Shown here: positions 38,652 to 47,259 of the stretch, piece after piece | Position numbering within the stretch: the stretch's first letter is position 1 | How the letters are laid out: each line of letters opens with the position of its first letter | Origin: Sphingobacterium siyangense | GTDB taxonomy: Bacteria > Bacteroidota > Bacteroidia > Sphingobacteriales > Sphingobacteriaceae | DNA: 64,000 nt | Assembly: GCF_007830445.1 (NCBI RefSeq) | Contig: NZ_VLKR01000025.1 | Span: 1 to 64,000 of the forward strand | Reading direction: 5' to 3' | Made by a program: the position numbers and the translations under genes | The notes under the pieces: generated by a model | What the model was told of the DNA's origin: nothing | What the model saw: only the letters and a program-made list of their open reading frames with translations | The model's database searches: none

Positions 38652-38659
38652 CAAATATA
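38652..38659 (-). promoter_or_regulatory. TAnnTTTG promoter box for the sulfatase PUL
   Basis: On the minus strand this reads TATATTTG, an exact -7 match. No TTG is found at the expected -33 position. If used, the leader before susC would be close to 300 nt, unusually long. Confidence 0.45.
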
Positions 38660-38788
38660 GAAGTAATTTTAATATAATCTACTAATTCTATAGATTTTAT
38701 TGAAAGAAATAAATAGGATATGCAGCGGGGCTATAAAAGCGAGCTGGCAGGCTTAAAAGATTGTCGATTAGGGATAAGCAAGAAGATT

Positions 38789-39775
38789 CTATTGTAGTGT
38801 TTTTAAATAGGTTTTAATCAGCAGTATTCCTTCATCATGAAGTACAGTAGTCCCCTTTTGAGGCATATGCATCTCTCCCAATGTGGACATCCGTCCAATA
38901 ATCTTAGCTTGTTTTAACCAAATCCCAGTTTCATTCAACTGGCTTTCATACCTCAGATCCAGCATGGTCATATAAGCCGTTCCTTTAGGGTTGTGACAAT
39001 GGGCGCAATTGATCTCGAGATAAGCTCGGGCACGATTTGCAGTCGATTGACCAATATCCTCATAACCGGGCAAACTATTGGAAACTTTGAACGATTTCAG
39101 ATCGAGAGCCTCCATCTGAGTCAACCGGACCAGTTGCTGGATACTGTCACCATCGTGAACGATTATCCGGTTTAGATTTCTGATCTTCGGACCTATCGGG
39201 AGCAAATGATTTCCTTGTCGATGGCATGCCATACAATCCTTTCGGGAAGGAATAATATAATTTGTTTGTCGCTCAACACCTTTATTGTCCAAAAAGGAGA
39301 CATGCACGGAAGCACTGTCCATCAACAGAAAAGCTTCATCTTCGGCCGCATTCCATTGATAGGTAGCTGCATTCCACTGTCCGTCTTTATGAATCAAAAG
39401 CCGCGTTTCAAGCAGCCGCTGTCTCGAGTCCCCTACCGCATCTCTCGGAGGATAAAAAAAAGTTTTGGCAATGATGGTACCATCGGGGAAGCAGGGCAAA
39501 CCATCGTCTGTGGCGATCATTTTTCCTCCCTTAGGAAGAAAGATGACACGCTTTTTATCGGTATAGTCTGTAAATAGGGCCGAAGCTAATTCATAAGAGA
39601 CCCCCTGGTCATTTGGAACAAGATCAGCAATTTTGCCCTTGAATAAATTGTAATCAGATAATTTATCCCGAAACACAATATTATCTTTAGCGACTGTTCC
39701 CCGGCCCGTATTATTCAGTATAATAAAAAGTATGGGTATCAATAAAACACCCATCAAAATTAGCACTTTCTTCAT
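38789..39775 (-). CDS. Diheme c-type cytochrome (SO2930-like)
   Basis: This 328-residue protein has an N-terminal signal anchor (residues 1-21) and two covalent heme sites, CMACH at 181-185 and CAHCH at 257-261. The segment between them and PGYEDIGQSTANRARAYLEINCAHCHNP resemble the SO2930 family of diheme cytochromes. Such proteins are found in the periplasm, often near a parallel beta-helix protein of unknown role; no such partner is present here. It diverges from cydA by 226 bp. An electron-transfer role is safe, while the physiological partner is unknown. Confidence 0.82.
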   Translation of the reverse strand: MKKVLILMGVLLIPILFIILNNTGRGTVAKDNIVFRDKLSDYNLFKGKIADLVPNDQGVSYELASALFTDYTDKKRVIFLPKGGKMIATDDGLPCFPDGTIIAKTFFYPPRDAVGDSRQRLLETRLLIHKDGQWNAATYQWNAAEDEAFLLMDSASVHVSFLDNKGVERQTNYIIPSRKDCMACHRQGNHLLPIGPKIRNLNRIIVHDGDSIQQLVRLTQMEALDLKSFKVSNSLPGYEDIGQSTANRARAYLEINCAHCHNPKGTAYMTMLDLRYESQLNETGIWLKQAKIIGRMSTLGEMHMPQKGTTVLHDEGILLIKTYLKTLQ

Positions 39776-40001
39776 TTCCCTAATGTTCTTCTACCCTTCC
39801 GCCGTTATCTTAAATTCGGACGAAGATAAGATAAAAAAGAGATTACAGCGGTGGATGCCTTGTGTTGATTTTCAGATTTTACACTTAGGACAGAAAACAA
39901 TAAAAAACCAGCTATTTTATCAAAAAATAAAACAGTTTCATGGATATATACGCAAATAAAATGGCTATATTTAACTGTCTTTTAACCAAAACTTCGGCTA
40001 C

Positions 40002-41339
40002 ATGGAAGATATGATTCTCTATAATCGACTTCAGTTCGCATTTACAATTACATTCCATTATTTATTCCCTCAATTGACCATGGGTTTATCCTTAATGATC
40101 GTCTATTTCAAATGGAAATTTCTGCAAACAAAAAATGAAGACTACAACCATGCTTCCAAGTTTTGGATGAAAATCTTTGCGCTTAATTTCACCATGGGCG
40201 TTGTAACAGGCATTCCCATGGAATTTCAGTTTGGTACCAACTGGGCCAAATTTTCTGAACTTACGGGGGGTATTATCGGACAGACCTTAGCCATGGAAGG
40301 TATGTTTTCCTTTTTCCTGGAATCTTCATTTCTGGGGATGTTTCTTTTTGGAGAAAAGTTGCTGGGGCATAAGCTCCATTTTTTATCCGGACTGATGGTC
40401 TTTATTGGATCTTGGGCCAGTGGTTTCCTGATTATCGCCACGCATTCCTGGATGCAGCATCCTGTTGGGTATGAGATTCTTGAAAATGGCAAATTTGTAC
40501 TGAACAATTTTAGTGCATTATTCAGTAATCCATGGTTATGGCCATCTTATCTACATAATCAAGCCGCTTCATTGGTGACCAGCTCGTTTTTCGTTGCTTC
40601 TATTGGAGCCTTCTATCTGTTAAGTGACAGGCATAGTAAGTTTGGAAAGATATTCGTTAAAAGCGGTGTTATTTTTGGCGCTATTTCCTCCGTTATGCTG
40701 GCGTTTCCTACAGGAGACCTTGCAGCCAAAAACGTAGTCAAATATCAGCCAGCAGCCTTTGCTGGCATGGAGGGAATTTTCAAAACTGAGAAAGGCGGAT
40801 CAGAGATTATTCTGATCGGTCAACCGGACATGGAAAACAAAAAATTGGACAATAAGATAGCCGTACCGAATGTATTGAGCTTCCTGACCTACCAGCGTTG
40901 GGATGCAGAAATTAAAGGATTAAATGAATTTGACCAATCTTTACATCCAACTAACGTGCCCGGACTGTATTACAGTTATCACATCATGGTAGGTTTGGGT
41001 ACCATATTCATTGGCATTATGGTCCTTGGAGCACTACTGCTTTGGCGGAACAGGTTGTATCAAACGAAATGGTTGTTGTGGATCATTATGTTTATGATTC
41101 CTTTCCCCTACATCGCGAATACTGCAGGCTGGTATACGGCGGAACTGGGACGACAACCTTGGCTAGTTTATAATCTCATGCGTATGGTAGACGGTGTATC
41201 CCCTACCGTATCTTCTGGAAATACATTATTTACCTTTCTCGGCTTCGTCGGTTTATACATTCTTTTGGGTTTGTTATTTCTGATGTTAGTCTTGAAGATC
41301 ATTAGAAAAGGGCCTGAAACGACAGTTGCATTAACCTAA
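40002..41339 (+). CDS. cydA: Cytochrome bd ubiquinol/menaquinol oxidase subunit I
   Basis: This 445-residue polytopic membrane protein oxidises quinol and reduces oxygen to water with hemes b558, b595 and d. His19 in ITFHYLFPQLTMG is the heme ligand at the position known from E. coli, and GRQPW at about 379-383 is the conserved subunit I motif. The Q-loop between the sixth and seventh helices is short, so this is the short-loop type. It starts 226 bp from the divergent cytochrome c gene and is followed 6 bp later by cydB. A weak TATATTTA box at 39966-39973 is the best promoter candidate. In Bacteroidota this enzyme supports growth at low oxygen and tolerance of oxidative stress. Confidence 0.96.
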   Translation: MEDMILYNRLQFAFTITFHYLFPQLTMGLSLMIVYFKWKFLQTKNEDYNHASKFWMKIFALNFTMGVVTGIPMEFQFGTNWAKFSELTGGIIGQTLAMEGMFSFFLESSFLGMFLFGEKLLGHKLHFLSGLMVFIGSWASGFLIIATHSWMQHPVGYEILENGKFVLNNFSALFSNPWLWPSYLHNQAASLVTSSFFVASIGAFYLLSDRHSKFGKIFVKSGVIFGAISSVMLAFPTGDLAAKNVVKYQPAAFAGMEGIFKTEKGGSEIILIGQPDMENKKLDNKIAVPNVLSFLTYQRWDAEIKGLNEFDQSLHPTNVPGLYYSYHIMVGLGTIFIGIMVLGALLLWRNRLYQTKWLLWIIMFMIPFPYIANTAGWYTAELGRQPWLVYNLMRMVDGVSPTVSSGNTLFTFLGFVGLYILLGLLFLMLVLKIIRKGPETTVALT

Positions 41340-41345
41340 TTAGCT

Positions 41346-42422
41346 ATGGAAATATTCTGGTTTATCGTATTAACTTTCATGCTGGGAATTTATATCGTAC
41401 TCGATGGGTACGATTTTGGGGCGGGAATCGTCCATCTATTCTTTGCTAAATCCGAACAGGAGAAAAAAGCTGTTACTAACGCGATTGGGCCGTTTTGGGA
41501 TGCCAATGAAGTTTGGCTCATCGCTTCGGGTGGTGTCCTATTCTTTGCTTTCCCAACACTTTATGCCTCCTCTTTCAGTGGATTTTACTTGCCGCTCATG
41601 CTTGTATTATGGTTGCTTATTTTTAGAGCGATAAGTCTTGAACTCAGAGGTCAGGTTCACCATCGTCTTTGGGAGGCTTTATGGGATAAAGCTTTCGGTC
41701 TAGCAAGCCTGTTGCTGGCACTTTTCTTTGGCGCTGCCCTAGGCAATGTCGTTCGCGGAGTAAACCTAGGTATGGTAGAAAATGGTGTATCGACCCAAGA
41801 GCCACATTATTTCTTTTTAGCGCTTTGGAATCCGACATTTGACCCATTAGCCCAACATCAAGGCATTATAGACTGGTTCACCATCATATTAGGTTTAGTT
41901 GCCGTCGTTACATTAACAATCCACGGTGCAGGCTGGGTCATTCTGAAAACATCCAGCACACTAAATACCAGATTAAAGAATATTGTTTTTAAACTCAACT
42001 TTGTCTTGCTTATTCTCGTCCTACTATCGGCCTATGTATGGCATTATGTGAAACCCATTTCCTTAAACAATCTTCAAAATCATTATTGGCTGTGGATATT
42101 TCCTTTGATTGCTGCCGTTGGATTACTTGGACAATTTTGGATCAAAACTTTTAAGAAAGATGGTATTGGCTTCCTATTTTCATCCCTGTTTATACTGGGG
42201 AGTTTTGCCACGACCGTTGCTTCCATGTTCCCTATATTATTGCCTTCAACGAATGACGTAAATCCTTCCTTGACGATTCAAAATGCTGCAGCACATGAAT
42301 ATGGTCTTTCAGTAGGTTTAGGCTGGTTTATGTTTGCAGCAATTCTGGTGGTTGCCTATTTTATTATCCAATTTAGGGTCTTCAAAGGTAAGCTTGATGA
42401 CGTCGGTTACGGTGAACACTAA
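41346..42422 (+). CDS. cydB: Cytochrome bd oxidase subunit II
   Basis: This 358-residue polytopic protein begins MEIFWFIVLTFMLGIYIVLDGYDFGAGI, the classic CydB start with the DGYDFG motif. GPFWDANEVWLIASGGVLFFAFP near 48-70 and a long series of membrane helices also fit. It follows cydA by 6 bp, so the two are translated together. No cydX-like small ORF follows. The coding sequence ends 9 bp before the stop of the convergent response regulator gene, leaving no room for a terminator between them. Confidence 0.96.
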   Translation: MEIFWFIVLTFMLGIYIVLDGYDFGAGIVHLFFAKSEQEKKAVTNAIGPFWDANEVWLIASGGVLFFAFPTLYASSFSGFYLPLMLVLWLLIFRAISLELRGQVHHRLWEALWDKAFGLASLLLALFFGAALGNVVRGVNLGMVENGVSTQEPHYFFLALWNPTFDPLAQHQGIIDWFTIILGLVAVVTLTIHGAGWVILKTSSTLNTRLKNIVFKLNFVLLILVLLSAYVWHYVKPISLNNLQNHYWLWIFPLIAAVGLLGQFWIKTFKKDGIGFLFSSLFILGSFATTVASMFPILLPSTNDVNPSLTIQNAAAHEYGLSVGLGWFMFAAILVVAYFIIQFRVFKGKLDDVGYGEH

Positions 42423-42431
42423 GAGCGGTCT

Positions 42432-43058
42432 CTATTCGAGTCCCAACAACTTATGTTTCATCGCAAGCTGTACAAGTTCAATCATATTTTTAACTTTAAA
42501 TTTAGTCAGGAGATTGCGCCGATGCGTCTCCACAGTAACTGGACTTAAAAATAACTGCTCGGCAATCTGGTTTGTAGTAAGTCCATTGGAGATCAACGTC
42601 AAAATCTCTTTTTCACGCTGTGTAAGCCTGGGCAGACTGCTGATCGTAGAAATTGCACCACGATAAAGTTCTTTTGCCCGATCACAAATTGCTTCTTTGC
42701 CATCCAATCCGAGCTGTACACAGCCCAGGAATTCTTCGTTGCTAACATCCTTTAAGATATAGCCATTTCCACCTGCCTGCATAAACTGAACAATAAGGTT
42801 ACCATCGGCCAAATTACTCAATGCAACAATAGGAATCATAGGAAACAGTTTCCTCACCTGAGTACAGACATCCACTCCATTTGTCTTCAACAGCTGCATA
42901 TCCATAAGTAGGAGATCCGCTTTCGTGACCTTTAAAAATTCAATTAACGTAATTTCTTCCAAAAAGGGATATACAAGATACCCATCCTGATTATTGAGAA
43001 AAGAGGCAACACCTTCCAACAATAAAGGATGATCGTCTAACACTGCAATTATCTTCAT
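42432..43058 (-). CDS. NarL/FixJ-type response regulator
   Basis: This 208-residue protein has a receiver domain (about 1-118) with Asp8/Asp9 and the phosphorylated Asp53 in LLMDMQ. A LuxR-type HTH follows at about 140-203 (LTQREKEILTLISNGLTTNQIAEQL, SPVTVETHRRNLLTKF). It starts 12 bp after the sensor kinase gene, so the two form a pair. Targets are not evident. The pair converges on cydAB with only 9 bp between stops, which allows antisense overlap of transcripts but does not prove regulation. Confidence 0.94.
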   Translation of the reverse strand: MKIIAVLDDHPLLLEGVASFLNNQDGYLVYPFLEEITLIEFLKVTKADLLLMDMQLLKTNGVDVCTQVRKLFPMIPIVALSNLADGNLIVQFMQAGGNGYILKDVSNEEFLGCVQLGLDGKEAICDRAKELYRGAISTISSLPRLTQREKEILTLISNGLTTNQIAEQLFLSPVTVETHRRNLLTKFKVKNMIELVQLAMKHKLLGLE

Positions 43059-43070
43059 GACTCAGCCTAT

Positions 43071-45038
43071 TTAAACAGTTACACCAATTTCGATTTGAGT
43101 TCCGGATCCAAGCTTACTCTGAATATCAATTGATCCATTGATCCATTTCACTCTATTGACCATATTATTTAAACCCAATCCATAATTTAACACAGCGGAA
43201 TCAAAGCCTTTGCCATTATCCTCAACGAGGATATGCAGTACTTCGTCCGATTTACTTACCTGAACGATAATTACATCTGCGTTTGCATACTTTAATGCAT
43301 TTGAAATAGCCTCTTGAACAATTCGATATATGGCCAATCCTTTTTGAAAATCCACATTCAATTCAGGTTCATAGTTTTCAAATTGGATCGAAACATGACT
43401 ATTTTTCATTGCTATACACAATTGCTCCAATGCTGCTATCAATCCAAACTGACGCAACGATTCAGGCATTAGATTATGGGATATCCGTCTTACTTCGCCT
43501 AAGATGTCGTTCAACTTCTGCGGCACTTCATCAGTCAAGAGTGTACCCTTTGCTACATCGCTGGCAATCTTAAATTTTAAACCTGTTAACATACCTCCTA
43601 TGCTATCGTGCAGATCTTGGGCTATACGCTGACGCTCCTGCTGCTCCCCCTTGAGCATAGATTCCGAAATTTGTAGCTGTTTTTCCTTTTCCAATTTGTC
43701 CAACACAATTTCGTGGTTGAGCTGAATCTGTGTATTGAGCTTCCGTTGTTTTCGATAGAAAAAAGCAACAAAAAGCACAATACAAAAAAGCAAAACGGCA
43801 ATACCCAAAACGAGAAAAATCCGAAATTGGTTGCGATCCTTTTCTGCGCGTAGATTCAAAATTTCTTTTTCTTTTTCAACGGTCTTATATTTCGTCTCCA
43901 TCTCATTCATTTTTTCCAGCAATTGGACCTTCTGAATGCTATCGGATAGTTTATTTGCCATATTGGACATCTTTAGCGCATCCTGATAATTACCCATAAG
44001 CTCATCCACACCCGCCAGTTGACTGTACACAATTTTACTGTTGTAAAGATCTCGCGTTAATAATCCATTTTTCACGATTTCCTCCAACTGCAGTTTAGCA
44101 TCAGCATACTTTTTCTGTAAGAGATACACATTAAACTTTCTGAACCGCATCATCTGGAATAATTTCCAATTGTTCATTTTCACCGACCAATCCAAACCGA
44201 TATCCAACAGGCGAAGGGCTTCATCAGTCTGTTGCTTTGTGGTAAAATAAAGCGCTTCATTGTAATAGTAGTTGGGTAATTGGGAAGAATTCGGGTAATC
44301 GTTCAGGAGCTGTTTGACTTTGTCCAACAGTACTCTTGCTTCTTTGGATTTCACCTGATAGCAATAATTACTGACTGTATTGAGATAAGCCACCACAAGT
44401 GCGGCACTCGGCGGTTGCTGCTCGAGCTGCTTTATGGCCAATTGATGGTATTCATCAGCTTTTGCAAGCTGATTGGACGACATAAACGTCATGCCGATCA
44501 TCGTATTTATACTACCTTCCATGATGGGATCATGTGCTTTCGCATAAGGCAAGCACTTCCCGTTAAGAATATCCAGAAAATCAGCAAATCCTTTTTTAGG
44601 AAATCGAATTAAGCCCAGATTATACCAAGCTTTGGCCAAAAGCCCCTGCTGAAAAGGCTTTTGCGCATTTCCAAGGAGGTCTACACATCGTTGGGCTTCA
44701 ACTCCTGCATTTTTACTATCCAGAAATTGCCCATAATAAAAGCTTTTGTAAAGTGCCCCCATCGCCTGTAAGCTCCGGAACGGTTTGGCTAGCCGCTCCC
44801 CCTGTCGCATATGATCCCAAAATTTGGTCGTATCTCTAAATCTATAGTAATCTGCCAAATAAAAATGCTGCATTGCTTTCACACTGTCCTCCGAACTCGA
44901 TAGCAATAACTTTTCCGCATCAGATCGATATTTATTTTCATCCAATGGCAAACAACTCTGTGCAGCTACAGCGTGTACAGTAAAGTATACTATAAAAAAG
45001 GCAATTATCTTCGTTAACTCTTTCAACTGAAACATCAT
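43071..45038 (-). CDS. TPR-containing sensor histidine kinase (HisKA_3 type)
   Basis: This 655-residue protein starts with a signal sequence, followed by a periplasmic region of tetratricopeptide repeats (about 30-375). A membrane helix near 405-428 (IFLVLGIAVLLFCIVLFVAFFY) comes next, then a short coiled coil. The dimerisation domain has QDLHDSIGGML with phospho-His477, and the HATPase_c domain ends the protein (VQEAISNALKYA, LVEDNGKGFD, GLGLNNM). TPR sensors with this layout are common in Bacteroidota and pair with NarL-type regulators. The signal is unknown. A perfect TAnnTTTG box lies about 200 bp upstream. Confidence 0.93.
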   Translation of the reverse strand: MMFQLKELTKIIAFFIVYFTVHAVAAQSCLPLDENKYRSDAEKLLLSSSEDSVKAMQHFYLADYYRFRDTTKFWDHMRQGERLAKPFRSLQAMGALYKSFYYGQFLDSKNAGVEAQRCVDLLGNAQKPFQQGLLAKAWYNLGLIRFPKKGFADFLDILNGKCLPYAKAHDPIMEGSINTMIGMTFMSSNQLAKADEYHQLAIKQLEQQPPSAALVVAYLNTVSNYCYQVKSKEARVLLDKVKQLLNDYPNSSQLPNYYYNEALYFTTKQQTDEALRLLDIGLDWSVKMNNWKLFQMMRFRKFNVYLLQKKYADAKLQLEEIVKNGLLTRDLYNSKIVYSQLAGVDELMGNYQDALKMSNMANKLSDSIQKVQLLEKMNEMETKYKTVEKEKEILNLRAEKDRNQFRIFLVLGIAVLLFCIVLFVAFFYRKQRKLNTQIQLNHEIVLDKLEKEKQLQISESMLKGEQQERQRIAQDLHDSIGGMLTGLKFKIASDVAKGTLLTDEVPQKLNDILGEVRRISHNLMPESLRQFGLIAALEQLCIAMKNSHVSIQFENYEPELNVDFQKGLAIYRIVQEAISNALKYANADVIIVQVSKSDEVLHILVEDNGKGFDSAVLNYGLGLNNMVNRVKWINGSIDIQSKLGSGTQIEIGVTV

Positions 45039-45392
45039 TAATCCAATATCTTAATCATTTAAACAATTAAACTAAATGGGGCCTTTTCAGCCAATGGTTT
45101 CATAATATGTGACAAGAAAGTCTTATGGTGGTCAAAGACTTCTCTCTACCTCTAAATTTGCCGTCGATGAGGCTTCTTCAAAGTCGACAATAGAACATAT
45201 AGGTCGGAAAACCGCGTAATCAAATGGCGGGTCCAAAAAACAAAGATATATCTCCGCGATGAATTGCTAAAGATATTCTTCTACTTTTTTGAAATTAATT
45301 TTCCATATAGAGTTTGGCTAATCTATTTAAATATAGGCTAAAACATCTCTCGTTGATAAAAAAGCCTCTCGATAATTCGAGAGGCTTTTTTA
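45039..45392. other. Intergenic region upstream of the sensor kinase (354 bp)
   Basis: It contains the kinase promoter box (45241-45248) and most of a very long hairpin (45348-45401). Nothing else is recognisable. There is no ORF of note. Confidence 0.5.
45241..45248 (-). promoter_or_regulatory. TAnnTTTG promoter box for the sensor kinase operon
   Basis: The minus strand reads TATCTTTG, an exact -7 match. The -33 TTG is not present at the expected distance. The predicted leader is about 195 nt. Confidence 0.4.
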
Positions 45393-45401
45393 TCAACGAG
45401 A
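45348..45401. terminator. Unusually long perfect hairpin, bidirectional terminator
   Basis: A 25-bp perfect inverted repeat (45348-45372 with 45377-45401) has a 4-nt loop TAAT. Its centre is an ordinary terminator (GCCTCTCGA stem with A and T runs), but the complementarity continues outward by another nine bases on each side. The outer right arm lies inside the FMN reductase coding sequence and includes its stop codon (45393-45395). Confidence 0.85.
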
Positions 45402-45947
45402 TTCGCTATTCTTTTTCGTAGCAATATCGATCAGCAAGTCCAGCTTACACTGGTAAGCCGAAGACAGCACATTTGGATCGTCGGACTCAAAAAGCGCAGA
45501 TTTCATGATGGGCACACTAAAGGGCAATGTCCAGGCGCGGAGCGACTTCGCGATAGCATCCATTGCATTAATGCCCTGTAGTGCATGCACACCATCGGCC
45601 CAACAAACCAGTCCGATATGTTTATCCGTCAGGTAAGCCGGTTTATTTTTAGCGCTGACTTCAAGCCAATCCAAACAGTTTTTCATGACACCGGGAATAC
45701 TTCCATGATAAAGCGGAGACAACCAAAAATGTATATCTGCCTCAAGAAACAAGGTATTCATAATCTTAACAGCATTGGGTACCCAATTGAGACTCAAATC
45801 AAATAAGGGTATTCCGCTATCAGCCAAATTAAAAATAGTATTTTCAACCCCCCTTTGGTTCAGTTGGTCGGAAAAATAGTGTGACAATTTTCCTGATGTA
45901 GATTCTTGCCTTCTTTCCAAGGCGCCATTGAATATTAATGCTTTCAT
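45393..45947 (-). CDS. NADPH-dependent FMN reductase family protein
   Basis: This 184-residue flavodoxin-fold protein begins MKALIFNGALERRQESTSGKL. WLSPLYHGSIPGVMKNCLDWL near 80-100 is the family's flavin-binding and dimer region, and HIGLVCWADGVHALQGINAM follows. Such proteins reduce FMN, quinones or azo compounds with NAD(P)H. The start codon overlaps the stop of the DUF2480 gene by one base (TAATG), so it is translationally coupled. As the third gene after sodA it may share control by oxidative stress or iron-sulfur status. Its last codons form part of a long terminator hairpin. Confidence 0.85.
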   Translation of the reverse strand: MKALIFNGALERRQESTSGKLSHYFSDQLNQRGVENTIFNLADSGIPLFDLSLNWVPNAVKIMNTLFLEADIHFWLSPLYHGSIPGVMKNCLDWLEVSAKNKPAYLTDKHIGLVCWADGVHALQGINAMDAIAKSLRAWTLPFSVPIMKSALFESDDPNVLSSAYQCKLDLLIDIATKKNSESR

Positions 45948-46444
45948 TATACTTTCCCTTTTTTAAAAATAACTTTTGGCATACCAACCTCACCATACAT
46001 CAACGTCTGGACAATAGGAATCAATCGTTCTGTCGCTAACATATAAAGTGACGCCGGAATATTAGGACGGGCCCGTATGACAACTTTTTGCTGCTGAAAA
46101 TTCGACAAATCTATCGCTTGTAAAGCCTGCATCCATAGGTCTATTTCCAAATCCTCCATCGCCTTAAAATCGTAATACGCTGCAACAGGATGAAGTTTTT
46201 CCGCCAGGGCCATATAGACCCAAGGCGGGATAATTGCGTCCACAGAACAGCTAATGGCAACCGCCTTATTTCGAAAAGCAGACCAATCCACCGCCGCCAA
46301 AGCTTCTCTGAATTCTTTTTCTTTAACGATTGCTTCCTGATACAACAATGTTTTGATGTCAAAACTTAGGATAGCAAGATCGGTTTTAAAATCAATTAGA
46401 TCTAAAGCCAATATACCCGTGTTTTCAACTTTATTTATAAACAT
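45947..46444 (-). CDS. DUF2480 family protein
   Basis: I choose the ATG at 46444 (165 residues, starting MFINKVENTGILALDL) because family members start this way and because it avoids overlap with sodA. The protein has DFREAL-like and VAISCSVDAIIPPWVYMALAEKL segments and ends with VQTLMYGEVGMPKVIFKK, matching DUF2480 of Bacteroidota. Function is not known. The gene starts 1 bp after the sodA stop and overlaps the FMN reductase gene by one base, so the three form a tight operon. That context hints at a role in redox or metal stress. Confidence 0.8.
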   Translation of the reverse strand: MFINKVENTGILALDLIDFKTDLAILSFDIKTLLYQEAIVKEKEFREALAAVDWSAFRNKAVAISCSVDAIIPPWVYMALAEKLHPVAAYYDFKAMEDLEIDLWMQALQAIDLSNFQQQKVVIRARPNIPASLYMLATERLIPIVQTLMYGEVGMPKVIFKKGKV

Positions 46445-46445
46445 A

Positions 46446-47072
46446 TCAAACCAAGCCTGCAATCACAGTATCGTATTTTTGTTCAACAACAGACCAATCC
46501 AAAAGCGACCAAAATGCATCCAAATAATCGGCTCTTTTATTTTGATATTTCAAATAATAAGCATGCTCCCAAACATCGACCCCCAAAATAGGGAAACCTC
46601 TGCCGATCGATTGTGTATCCATCAGCGGATTATCCTGATTGGGAGTAGCTACGATAGCTAAGGCGCCAGAATGTTTTACATAGAGCCAAGACCAGCCCGA
46701 ACCAAACTGCCCAAGTCCCGCATTTTTGATCTTGGCTTTGAGTTCTTCCAAAGAACCAAAGGCGGCGTTTATCTCATCGGCTAACTTCCCAGTGGGTACC
46801 GTTTTTGGATTGGGCGATAAAATTTCCCAAAATAGCGTATGGTTAAAGTGACCGCCACCGTTATTGCGGACTGCTGGGCTATATTTACTTACGCTTGTTA
46901 ATATATCCAATAGATCGTCAGCTTCGCCTGCTGTTCCTTCCAATGCCTTATTTAGATTGTCAACATAAGCTTGATGATGCTTTTGATGATGAATCGTCAT
47001 GGTCTCGCGATCAAAATATGGTTCAAGTGCCGCATAGGCATATCCCAACTGGGGTAATTGAAATTTGTGCAT
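46446..47072 (-). CDS. sodA: Superoxide dismutase [Mn/Fe]
   Basis: The start is the ATG at 47072 (208 residues, MHKFQLPQLGYAYAALEPYF), since longer frames only add unconserved residues from the promoter region. Metal ligands are visible: His in MTIHHQKHHQAYVDNLN, His in GGGHFNHTLFWEIL, and Asp and His in DVWEHAYYLKYQ. No signal peptide is present, so it is cytoplasmic. It converts superoxide to hydrogen peroxide and oxygen. It is the first gene of a three-gene operon and diverges from a SufR-like iron-sulfur regulator. Its -33 box lies within a 32-bp perfect palindrome that is the likely operator. Confidence 0.95.
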   Translation of the reverse strand: MHKFQLPQLGYAYAALEPYFDRETMTIHHQKHHQAYVDNLNKALEGTAGEADDLLDILTSVSKYSPAVRNNGGGHFNHTLFWEILSPNPKTVPTGKLADEINAAFGSLEELKAKIKNAGLGQFGSGWSWLYVKHSGALAIVATPNQDNPLMDTQSIGRGFPILGVDVWEHAYYLKYQNKRADYLDAFWSLLDWSVVEQKYDTVIAGLV

Positions 47073-47096
47073 AGTTTTATTGTTTTTATGATAAGT

Positions 47097-47127
47097 CAAA
47101 ACTAGAGAATCAAACTTAATAAAACAA
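47097..47127 (-). promoter_or_regulatory. Promoter of the sodA operon
   Basis: On the minus strand TTG (47127-47125), a 20-nt spacer and TAGTTTTG (47104-47097) match the Bacteroidota consensus exactly. The -33 box is inside the palindrome at 47116-47147, so a bound regulator would block the promoter. Confidence 0.75.
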
Positions 47128-47147
47128 CTAATTAGTTGTTTTATTAA
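47116..47147. promoter_or_regulatory. 32-bp perfect palindrome, probable operator between sodA and the SufR-like gene
   Basis: Both 16-nt arms are exactly complementary with no spacer, centred at 47131/47132. Each arm contains ATAAAACAACT. A third copy of this half-site (47236-47246) lies downstream of the -7 box of the SufR-like gene. The placement suggests one dimeric regulator controlling both directions. Confidence 0.75.
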
Positions 47148-47217
47148 AGTCATAAAAATAAATCAAAAAGGATAAACCTGTGTTTGAAACACATTTTAGA
47201 ACAAAAAATAAAAACAC

Positions 47218-47246
47218 TACCTTTGCTGATGTTATATAAAACAACT
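47218..47246 (+). promoter_or_regulatory. -7 box and extra half-site before the SufR-like gene
   Basis: TACCTTTG (47218-47225) is an exact -7 match. The operator half-site ATAAAACAACT follows at 47236-47246, near the expected transcription start, which fits autorepression. A -33 TTG is not clear. Confidence 0.55.
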
Positions 47247-47259
47247 TTTTTATTGTCAA

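Larger units (their letters stand above)
38381..38788. other. Leader and promoter region of the sulfatase PUL (408 bp without a firm gene)
   Basis: The region between susC and the cytochrome c gene holds the minus-strand -7 box, the 36-codon ORF and the hairpin listed separately. I see no terminator for the cytochrome c gene, which ends at 38789 and reads toward susC. Confidence 0.5.

Noticed and set aside
42423..42431. Small cydX gene after cydB
   Set aside because: Only 9 bp separate cydB from the convergent gene; no suitable ORF on the plus strand.
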